A stretch of DNA of 6,723 nt from DATBIO01 sp036556965 (lineage in GTDB: Bacteria > Acidobacteriota > Vicinamibacteria > Fen-336): positions 1-6,723 of the forward strand of contig DATBIO010000084.1 of NCBI GenBank assembly GCA_036556965.1. The letters run 5' to 3'. Below, in pieces: positions 1 through 4,776 of the stretch. The position numbers were made by a program, and so were the translations under genes. Positions within the stretch are counted from its first letter, which is position 1. Each line of letters opens with the position of its first letter. The notes below the pieces were generated by a model that saw only the letters and a list, made by a program, of their open reading frames with translations, was not told the DNA's origin and did not search any database.

Positions 1-477
1 TCAGCCCCGCCGCGCTGCCTCGATGGTGGCCACGTCGATCTTCTTCATCGGCATCATGGCCTCGAAGGCACGCTTTGCTTCACCGCCACCAGCCGCGAGC
101 GCCTCGATGAGCACGCGCGGGGTGATCTGCCAGGAGAGGCCCCAGCGGTCCTTGCACCAACCGCACTGGCTCTCCTGGCCGCCGTTGCCGACGATCGCGT
201 TCCAGTAGCGGTCCGTCTCTTCCTGGTCCTCCGTCGCGACCTGAAAAGAAAAGGCCTCGCTGTGCGTGAACTCCGGGCCGCCGTTGAGACCGAGACAGGG
301 AATGCCCAGAACGGTGAACTCCACCGTCAGGACATCGCCCTGCTTGCCGCCCGGGTAGTCGGCGGGCGCCTCGCGAACTGCGGTCACTTCACTGTCCGGA
401 AAGGTGGCTGCGTAGAAGCGTGCCGCCTCATGCGCGTCCTTGTCGAACCACAGGCAGATCGTGTTCTTTGGCTTCAT
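1..477 (-). CDS. VOC-superfamily PhnB-like protein (3-dmu-9_3-mt type)
   Basis: A complete 158-residue protein of the vicinal-oxygen-chelate (glyoxalase/bleomycin-resistance) fold, in the PhnB-like subgroup often labelled '3-demethylubiquinone-9 3-methyltransferase' (PF06983). What is seen: an N-terminal strand and helix typical of the family (ICLWFD at 7-12, ARFYAATFPDS at 19-29), the block HSEAFSFQV at 72-80, and the subgroup signature CGWCKDRWGLSWQI at 105-118 followed by P120. The C-terminal MPMKKIDVATIEAA (143-155) is also usual for these proteins, so the gene is full length although its stop codon sits on the window edge. The ATG was chosen because AAGGAG lies 9 nt upstream; longer reading through to about 948 is only open frame. 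The methyltransferase label is historical and the real substrate is unknown. It is probably a small cytoplasmic protein, transcribed away from its neighbour. Family assignment is firm, function is not. Confidence 0.93.
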   Translation of the reverse strand: MKPKNTICLWFDKDAHEAARFYAATFPDSEVTAVREAPADYPGGKQGDVLTVEFTVLGIPCLGLNGGPEFTHSEAFSFQVATEDQEETDRYWNAIVGNGGQESQCGWCKDRWGLSWQITPRVLIEALAAGGGEAKRAFEAMMPMKKIDVATIEAARRG

Positions 478-486
478 GTGCGTGTG

Positions 487-492
487 CTCCTT
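487..492 (-). promoter_or_regulatory. Ribosome binding site of the VOC gene
   Basis: AAGGAG on the minus strand, 9 nt before the ATG at 477. It fixes the start of the 158-residue protein and argues against the longer in-frame extension. Confidence 0.75.
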
Positions 493-558
493 GTCCTCGG
501 TCGGGGCGAACGCTGCGGTCTCCGCGTCGAACCACCGGCCCCGCGGTGCCTTCAGTCC

Positions 559-564
559 AGTGTA
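559..564 (-). promoter_or_regulatory. Possible -10 box for the VOC gene
   Basis: The minus strand reads TACACT, four of six matches to TATAAT including the key first, second and last positions. No convincing -35 lies 16-18 bp further upstream. If used, it would give a leader of about 75 nt. This is a weak call based on one hexamer. Confidence 0.2.
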
Positions 565-625
565 TGCACGTCCTGGGCAGGGCGAGCGCGCGATCTCGAT
601 TCCCCGAGCGCGCCTCGACTTCGCC

Positions 626-655
626 TTGACGGCCAGCGCTGTCTGTCCGTACGCT
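626..655 (+). promoter_or_regulatory. Possible sigma-70 promoter for the Cys-rich lipoprotein
   Basis: TTGACG (626-631, five of six to TTGACA), an 18-bp spacer, then TACGCT (650-655, three of six to TATAAT including first, second and last bases). Predicted transcription would begin near 662, about 114 nt before the ATG at 776. It lies in the only non-coding stretch upstream of that gene. Apart from this, the possible minus-strand -10 box and the ribosome binding sites, I see nothing in 478-775. Confidence 0.3.
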
Positions 656-763
656 TTGCGGCAATCAGTCGCCTTCCCGCGTTGGATGTCGCTACGAGTC
701 GGGCCCCCGGAGCACGGAAACCGCGCGCGGCGGCCAAGGTTCGGCCGGCGGCCAGCGCACATC

Positions 764-768
764 AGGAG
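764..768 (+). promoter_or_regulatory. Ribosome binding site deciding the start at 776
   Basis: AGGAG, 7 nt before ATG 776. It sits immediately ahead of a lipoprotein signal peptide, so it selects this ATG over the upstream in-frame ATG at 440, which would run through the divergent promoter region and bury the signal peptide. Confidence 0.75.
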
Positions 769-775
769 CACTGCC

Positions 776-1813
776 ATGGAACGCGATCCAGGTCGCCGGC
801 TTCGCCACCCGCGTGCGCAGAGGCTGGGGTGGGGCACCCTCCTCGTGGCGGCGGCATTGGCCCTCGCGCTTCCGTCCTGTGCCGACCGCTTCAGCAAGTT
901 CACCATCGGCAGACCCACCGCTCCGGGAACGCTGTCTTCGCGGCCCACGGCGTTGGCCGATTCCCCGCCGTCGTTCGGAGGCTATCGGGTCTGCCCCGCC
1001 GAGGCCGTGACCCTCTCCTGGGAGCTGCGCCCCAGCGCGTCGCGCGACGAGTGCGTCTGCCTCAACGGGGCCGCGCGGACGGCGGCGCGGGGGGCGCCCA
1101 TCGCCTGTACCAGCGACGACGGATGCGCGGCGGGCGAACGCTGCATCGACGCGAGGTGCTGCGGCCGGGACTGCCGGGGCTGCGGGTTCCCGGAGGAGAT
1201 CTGCCCGAGCGCTTTCGAGGCGCGCCTCACCGCCGACGGCGTGCCCGCCATCCCCATCACGAGCGTCACCGGCTCGGCCGTGGTCCGGCCTCTCCGCGAC
1301 ACGACCTACACCCTGACCGGCGAGGAGCTGAGCCGCACCGGTGCACGCACGGGGCGACGGCTTCCCGAGCAGACGATCGTGATCGACGTCCTGGAGCCGG
1401 GCGCCGTCGAGCCGTACACGCTGGGCTTCGCCTGGGAGTGTCCCCATTGCGCATGGCGGCCCTCCTTCTTGCCCCACCGCGAAGACGAGCTGGTGCAGCT
1501 CGTGAGCGTGCGGAACACCGGGCCCTACACCCCCGCGGTGGCGGGAGTGGACAGGGCGTTGCGGCCGCCTCCGCCGGACATCGTCGGCCCCGTCGCCGTC
1601 ACCCGCATCCCTACCGAGGCTTTCAACGGCCACTTCGGTGGGACGTGGAGCATCGGCCTCTCGGACGAGACCGCGAGCAGCCAGTGCGCGGCCGACCTGT
1701 CGCGCCTGGCGCCGGTGCGCTGCGAGGACGGGGCCCTCGAGGGGTTTGCCGGCCGGAGGCTGCCCGACTTCGCGCTCACCATGGAGGCCCGATGTCGTCC
1801 CGCCAAGCCATGA
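776..1813 (+). CDS. Cys-rich lipoprotein, possible Ig-like fold with Cys-rich insert
   Basis: A 345-residue exported protein I cannot name. Its N-terminus is Arg-rich (2-16), followed by a hydrophobic stretch (about 19-32) and the lipobox ALPSC with Cys35, so it is predicted to be lipid-anchored. The mature protein holds 16 further cysteines. Eleven lie between 73 and 143, including the dense run from C111 to C143 with spacing C-x5-C-x5-C-x4-CC-x3-C-x2-C-x6-C, a pattern like the small disulfide knots in secreted proteins of Myxococcota. On either side are segments resembling one bacterial Ig-like fold: VTLSWEL (78-84) before, and VVRPLRDTTYTLTGEE (169-184) after. The second half has a CPHC pair (222, 225) and cysteines at 304, 316 and 340. 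The number of cysteines points to an oxidising compartment or the cell surface. The start is set by AGGAG 7 nt upstream. Lipoprotein status is well supported; the Ig-like reading is inference. Confidence 0.85.
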   Translation: MERDPGRRLRHPRAQRLGWGTLLVAAALALALPSCADRFSKFTIGRPTAPGTLSSRPTALADSPPSFGGYRVCPAEAVTLSWELRPSASRDECVCLNGAARTAARGAPIACTSDDGCAAGERCIDARCCGRDCRGCGFPEEICPSAFEARLTADGVPAIPITSVTGSAVVRPLRDTTYTLTGEELSRTGARTGRRLPEQTIVIDVLEPGAVEPYTLGFAWECPHCAWRPSFLPHREDELVQLVSVRNTGPYTPAVAGVDRALRPPPPDIVGPVAVTRIPTEAFNGHFGGTWSIGLSDETASSQCAADLSRLAPVRCEDGALEGFAGRRLPDFALTMEARCRPAKP

Positions 1814-1820
1814 GCGACTT

Positions 1821-1849
1821 CCGCCCGCCGGGCTAACCCCGGCGGGCGG
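1821..1849. terminator. Perfect GC hairpin between convergent genes
   Basis: A perfect 12-bp inverted repeat (arms 1821-1832 and 1838-1849) with a 5-nt loop, CTAAC. It starts 7 nt after one stop codon and ends 9 nt before the stop codon of the convergent gene. Neither strand has a T-run after the stem, so it is not a classical intrinsic terminator. Placement and stem strength still suggest a bidirectional terminator or a 3'-end barrier for both transcripts. Confidence 0.65.
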
Positions 1850-1858
1850 GCCCCCGGC

Positions 1859-2320
1859 CTACTGTCGATCCAACAGGAACGGCCACGTCGCGCTGCACGG
1901 GCTGGACGGGCTGGCCAGGCGGTTGGCCTCGCCCTCGGCGTGGCTGGAGGTGGTGAACCGGAACGAGATGGTGGCCAGGCCGCTGGGGTCCGCCCACGAG
2001 TACCGCCCCGATCCGTCCCGGGTGAAGACGATGGAGGCAGGGCCGCCGCCGGACAGGGACGAGCCCTGGTCCGTCAGGACGAGGCTGGTGCCGCTCGGGT
2101 CCACGGTCATGGTGGCCATTCCCGAATCCGGCGTCTGCGCCGGACAGGTCGAGGCGGTGGCCGCCCGGTACGAGATGGCCCAGGTCGTGGTGCCCGCGGG
2201 CGGCATCAGGGCCCCGCCCGAGCTGGTGACGGGCGAGGGCGTGGTTCCCCCGCCCCCGCCCCCACAGGCGGGGACGGCCAGCGCGACGGCGGCGAGGACG
2301 AAGCGGAGCGGACGGCTCAT
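1859..2320 (-). CDS. Small lipoprotein of unknown function
   Basis: A 153-residue protein with a clear lipoprotein signal peptide: R3 and R6, a hydrophobic core (7-16), and the lipobox AVPAC with Cys19. The lipid-bearing cysteine is followed by six glycines (20-25) and a Thr/Ser/Pro-rich stretch, a flexible tether common in lipoproteins of high-GC Gram-negative bacteria. The remainder is Ser/Thr/Gly-rich with alternating hydrophobics (ATMTVDPSGTSLVLTDQG, then SIVFTRDGSGRYSW), suggesting a small beta-rich domain. Two cysteines, one in STCPAQ near residue 59 and one in SSPCSAT near the C-terminus, could form a single disulfide. The start has AAGGAG 5 nt upstream. It is divergent from the ECF sigma-factor gene across 122 bp, so it is a candidate regulatory target, but nothing in the sequence proves that. 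I recognise no named family. Confidence 0.85.
   Translation of the reverse strand: MSRPLRFVLAAVALAVPACGGGGGGTTPSPVTSSGGALMPPAGTTTWAISYRAATASTCPAQTPDSGMATMTVDPSGTSLVLTDQGSSLSGGGPASIVFTRDGSGRYSWADPSGLATISFRFTTSSHAEGEANRLASPSSPCSATWPFLLDRQ
2247..2263. repeat. (CCCCCG)-type microsatellite in the lipoprotein linker
   Basis: Three runs of CCCCC (2247-2251, 2253-2257, 2259-2263) separated by single G, a 6-bp repeat unit. On the minus strand it encodes five of the six glycines immediately after the lipidated Cys19. Gain or loss of one unit would add or remove two glycines without a frameshift. Confidence 0.6.
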
Positions 2321-2325
2321 GGACT

Positions 2326-2331
2326 CTCCTT
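2326..2331 (-). promoter_or_regulatory. Ribosome binding site of the small lipoprotein
   Basis: AAGGAG on the minus strand, 5 nt before ATG 2320. It confirms the start and lies just 5 nt downstream of an inverted repeat in the same leader. Confidence 0.7.
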
Positions 2332-2336
2332 CTGCC

Positions 2337-2359
2337 GAGGGATCGGCTCTTGATCCCTC
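2337..2359. repeat. Perfect 8-bp inverted repeat, operator or leader hairpin
   Basis: GAGGGATC (2337-2344) and GATCCCTC (2352-2359) are perfect inverted complements around a 7-nt spacer, in the divergent region between the lipoprotein and sigma-factor genes. As DNA it looks like a binding site for a dimeric regulator, with arm centres about 15 bp apart. As lipoprotein mRNA it would fold into a hairpin ending 5 nt before the Shine-Dalgarno sequence. The two readings cannot be separated here. Confidence 0.5.
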
Positions 2360-2395
2360 ACGCGCCGATGCCGCGGGAAGTGGATCAGGCGTCTT

Positions 2396-2424
2396 TTGAC
2401 AGGCTCCGGGGGGGTCCGTATGCT
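2396..2424 (+). promoter_or_regulatory. Strong sigma-70-type promoter of the ECF gene
   Basis: A perfect -35 TTGACA (2396-2401), a 17-bp spacer containing seven consecutive G (2408-2414), and -10 TATGCT (2419-2424, four of six to TATAAT with first, second and last bases conserved). The expected transcription start is near 2431, only about 12 nt before ATG 2443. The match and spacing stand out in this GC-rich sequence. It indicates transcription of the ECF gene by the housekeeping sigma factor and rules against start codons upstream of 2431. Confidence 0.65.
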
Positions 2425-2442
2425 CCGGCCCTCCAGCCAGAC

Positions 2443-3045
2443 ATGCCGGAAGGCTCGGGAGGGGCCGACATCACCCGCCTGCTGCGCGAGTGGCAGGGTG
2501 GCAGCGCCCAGGCCCTCGAGCGGCTGCTCCCGCTCGTGTACAACGAGCTCCACCTCCTCGCCTCCCGGTACCTGTCCCGGGAGCGCTCGCACCACACGCT
2601 CCAGACCACGGCCCTGGTCAACGAGGCCTACCTGAAGATCTCCGCCCAGCGGCAGGTGGACTGGCAGAACCGCGCGCACTTCTTCGGCATCGCCGCCCAG
2701 CTCATGCGGCGCATCCTCGTCGACCACGCCCGCCGTGACGGACGCGTCAAGCGGGGCGGGCGGGCGCTCCACCTCTCGCTCGACGACGTGGACCTGCCCT
2801 CCGCGGCTTCCCCCGTCGACGCCGTCGACGTGTACGCCCTCGACGAAGCGCTCTCACGGCTGGAGGCGCGCGACCCCCAGCAGGGCCGCGTGGTCGAGCT
2901 CCGCTTCTTCGGCGGGCTGACCATCGAGGAGGCGGCCGAGGTGATGGGCATCTCCTCCGCCACCGTGAAGCGCGAGTGGGCGGTGGCCAAGGCCTGGCTC
3001 TATCGCGAGCTGAGCCGGGACACGCCTCCCGTCGCGGGCGGGTGA
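2443..3045 (+). CDS. ECF sigma factor, TIGR02999 / Sigma70_ECF type
   Basis: A 200-residue RNA polymerase sigma factor that directs core enzyme to a dedicated promoter set. Region 2 covers about 10-97 and holds the subgroup hallmarks LLREWQGGSAQALERLLPLVY (13-33, partly variable), HTLQTTALVNEAYLKI (51-66) and HFFGIAAQLMRRILVDHAR (79-97). A linker (98-130) leads to region 4 (about 132-190), with ELRFFGGLTIEEAAEVMGI (152-170) and the recognition helix SSATVKREWAVAKAWLYREL (171-190). Both regions are intact and the length is normal. I chose ATG 2443 because the promoter just upstream would start transcription near 2431; the TTG at 2350 and ATG at 2368 precede it. There is no clear Shine-Dalgarno, so initiation is probably near-leaderless. 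Members of this group often lie beside a Ser/Thr kinase gene, and neither a kinase nor an anti-sigma factor is present here. Targets are unknown; the divergent lipoprotein is one candidate. Confidence 0.95.
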   Translation: MPEGSGGADITRLLREWQGGSAQALERLLPLVYNELHLLASRYLSRERSHHTLQTTALVNEAYLKISAQRQVDWQNRAHFFGIAAQLMRRILVDHARRDGRVKRGGRALHLSLDDVDLPSAASPVDAVDVYALDEALSRLEARDPQQGRVVELRFFGGLTIEEAAEVMGISSATVKREWAVAKAWLYRELSRDTPPVAGG

Positions 3046-3054
3046 GGGCCGGCG

Positions 3055-3073
3055 CACCGCCGCCGAAGCGGTG
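3055..3073 (+). terminator. Short hairpin after the ECF gene, weak terminator candidate
   Basis: CACCGC (3055-3060) and GCGGTG (3068-3073) form a 6-bp stem with a 7-nt loop, 9 nt after the sigma-factor stop codon. There is no T-run. It precedes a possible new promoter at 3075, so partial termination would make sense, but hairpins this short are frequent by chance at this GC content. Confidence 0.22.
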
Positions 3074-3074
3074 A

Positions 3075-3103
3075 TGGCCGTTCCTCGAGAGACCTGTTAT
3101 CGT
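3075..3103 (+). promoter_or_regulatory. Candidate extended -10 promoter for the ligase-receptor operon
   Basis: The -10 TATCGT (3098-3103, four of six) is directly preceded by TGT (3095-3097), the TGn of an extended -10. A poor -35, TGGCCG (3075-3080, three of six), lies 17 bp upstream. Transcription would start near 3110. This would separate the three-gene operon from the sigma-factor gene. Confidence 0.35.
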
Positions 3104-3118
3104 CTCGCCCGACCCCGC

Positions 3119-3190
3119 ATGGACCTCGGCCTGATGGGTGTGCCTGGGCGGACACGGTGCCGCACCTTCGAGACTTCGCCCCCGCGTTGA
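3119..3190 (+). other. Possible 23-codon leader ORF coupled to the ligase gene
   Basis: ATG at 3119 opens a 23-codon frame (MDLGLMGVPGRTRC..., ending ETSPPR) whose TGA at 3188-3190 overlaps the ATG at 3190 as TGATG. It begins about 9 nt after the candidate transcription start and has no Shine-Dalgarno. The TGATG junction is a known arrangement for translational coupling, but a frame of this length can arise by chance, so this is a hypothesis rather than a gene call. Confidence 0.2.
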
Positions 3191-4776
3191 TGGTCCGTCT
3201 CGGCGAGGTCCGGAACCTCCTCTCCTTCGCCCTTCGGTATCCCGGCTTCCTGCGCCGGCGGGTGACGGTCGCGCAGGCACGGAGCGAGATACGCCATCGC
3301 CTCGCGCACCGCGGGGACAACCTCCTGCGGTGGGTGCGGCGCGCGGTCTACGACCGTCCCGCCAGCCCGTATCGCGCGCTGCTCCACCTTGCCGGCTGCG
3401 CGTGGGACGACCTGGAGCGGGACGTACGCAAGGACGGCGTCGAGGCGACGCTCCTCGCCCTGCGCCGGGCCGGCGTCTACGTCTCCTACGAGGAGTTCAA
3501 GGGCCGGCAGCCGATCGTGCGCCACGGGCGGGAGATCCCGACCGGCCCCGGGGCCTTCGACAATCCCTTCCGGGGGGCGGCGCTGGAGAGGACGACCGGG
3601 GGCTCCACGGGAAACCCCACGCGGGTGATGGTGGACCTGGACTACTTCTCCAGCCGCGCCGCCAACCTGGCCGTCGTCGACGACGTGCACGGGGTGCTCG
3701 ACACGCCGTGGGGGCTCTGGTTCGGCGTGCTCCCCGATTGCGGCCCCAATGTGGTCCTCAGCCGCCTTCCGTACGCCCCGCCCCCCGAGCGCTGGTTCAC
3801 GCCCGTGGCCAGCGGCGAGCTGCGCCGTTCGTGGCGGATGCGTCTGGGCAACGCCGTGGTGGTGAGGGGCGCCCGCTGGAGCGGGCGCCCGATCCCCGCG
3901 CCCGAACCCGTGCCCCTCGAGGGCGCCGGGACCATTGCCCGCTGGATGTGGGAGACCGTGCGCCGCCGCGGGCGCTGCCTGCTGAAGACCTACGTGAGCC
4001 TGGCCATGCGCGTCAGCCGGGCCGCCATGGAGCAGGGGCTCAGCCTGCAGGGGGCGGTCTTCACCGGAGGGGGTGAGCCACCCACCGAGGCCAAGGTCCG
4101 CGCGATCGAGCGCAGCGGCGCCACCTTCCTGCCCACCTACTTCTTCGCCGAGGGCGGCCCCGTGGGCGCCGCCTGTCGCGCCGCGAAGGGCGTCAACGAC
4201 CTGCACCTCCTGGAGGATCGCCTCGCCCTCGTGCCGTTCCCGCGCCCGATGGGCGCGACCAGCGTGGACGCCTTCCTCTTCACCACCCTGCTCCCTTCCG
4301 CGCCCAAGCTCCTCCTCAACGTCGAGAGCGACGACTACGGCGTGGTGGAAGAGCGGCGGTGCGGCTGTGGCCTGGAGGCCGAGGGCTACGGGCGGCACGT
4401 CCGCGACATCCGCAGCTTCGGCAAGCTCACCAGCGACGGGATGACCCTGATCGGCAGCGAGGCGCTCCGCGTCCTCGAAGACGTGCTGCCCAGCCGCTTT
4501 GCGGCCAGCCCGCTGGACTTCCAGCTGATCGAGGCGGAGGACGCCGACGCCCTCACTCGGCTCCTCCTCGTGGTGAGCCCCCGGGTGGCCGCCGACGACG
4601 ACGAGATCGTCTCCGCGATGCTGGACGGGCTCGCCCAGGGCCCGCCCGCCGCCGACCTGGCCCGGGCGATCTGGCGCCAGGCCGGCACCGTGCGCGTGAT
4701 CCGTCGCGAGCCCTCGGCCACGGTGGTGGGCAAGTCCCGGCCCCTCGGCCTGCGCTCGCGGGACGAGGTCGCGTGA
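3190..4776 (+). CDS. PaaK-like adenylate-forming enzyme (phenylacetate-CoA ligase family)
   Basis: A 528-residue protein of the AMP-forming ligase superfamily, closest in layout to PaaK / coenzyme F390 synthetase-like proteins (COG1541). These activate a carboxylic acid with ATP as an acyl-adenylate, usually then passing it to CoA. Motifs in order: the phosphate-binding loop TTGGSTGNP (135-143), FTGGGEP (291-297) where the family has a G-x-E-P block, YFFAEGG (317-323) in place of the Y-x-x-x-E adenine motif, DDYG (381-384), a CGCG pair (C391, C393) as in PaaK zinc-type sites, GKLTSDGM (411-418) at the hinge position usually GR-x-DD, and a C-terminal GKSRP with candidate catalytic K515. There is no signal peptide, so it is cytoplasmic. 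ATG 3190 is preferred because of the TGATG overlap; GTG 3157 would add 11 residues, and neither start has a clear Shine-Dalgarno. It is the first gene of a probable operon with a binding protein and a receptor. The substrate is unknown and the deviations from consensus suggest it is not phenylacetate. Confidence 0.88.
   Translation: MVRLGEVRNLLSFALRYPGFLRRRVTVAQARSEIRHRLAHRGDNLLRWVRRAVYDRPASPYRALLHLAGCAWDDLERDVRKDGVEATLLALRRAGVYVSYEEFKGRQPIVRHGREIPTGPGAFDNPFRGAALERTTGGSTGNPTRVMVDLDYFSSRAANLAVVDDVHGVLDTPWGLWFGVLPDCGPNVVLSRLPYAPPPERWFTPVASGELRRSWRMRLGNAVVVRGARWSGRPIPAPEPVPLEGAGTIARWMWETVRRRGRCLLKTYVSLAMRVSRAAMEQGLSLQGAVFTGGGEPPTEAKVRAIERSGATFLPTYFFAEGGPVGAACRAAKGVNDLHLLEDRLALVPFPRPMGATSVDAFLFTTLLPSAPKLLLNVESDDYGVVEERRCGCGLEAEGYGRHVRDIRSFGKLTSDGMTLIGSEALRVLEDVLPSRFAASPLDFQLIEAEDADALTRLLLVVSPRVAADDDEIVSAMLDGLAQGPPAADLARAIWRQAGTVRVIRREPSATVVGKSRPLGLRSRDEVA

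Noticed and set aside
440..775. Upstream in-frame start at ATG 440 for the Cys-rich lipoprotein
   Set aside because: It would place the signal peptide about 112 residues inside the protein and overlap the start of the divergent VOC gene. ATG 776 has AGGAG and a proper signal peptide.
478..948. N-terminal extension of the VOC protein to 315 residues
   Set aside because: The conserved domain starts at MKPKNT with AAGGAG directly upstream. The extension is basic, unstructured-looking and antisense to the neighbouring lipoprotein gene.
262..1836. Plus-strand open frame of 524 codons in another frame
   Set aside because: It runs over both the minus-strand VOC gene and the Cys-rich lipoprotein gene, has no signal or domain motif, and is Arg/Pro/Ala-rich as expected for a GC shadow frame.
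2350..2442. TTG 2350 or ATG 2368 as start of the sigma factor
   Set aside because: Both lie upstream of the predicted transcription start near 2431. The extra residues do not match the family, and the normal family length is reached from ATG 2443.
3097..4398. Long minus-strand open frame (433 codons) opposite the ligase gene
   Set aside because: Its translation is Gly/Ala/Arg/His/Pro-rich low-complexity text with no family motifs, and it mirrors a gene with clear conserved motifs. Long antisense frames are expected at this GC content.
4359..4772. N-terminal extension of the binding protein into the ligase gene
   Set aside because: It is only an open frame inside the ligase gene. A GTG at 4773 gives a proper lipoprotein signal peptide and a standard coupled overlap.
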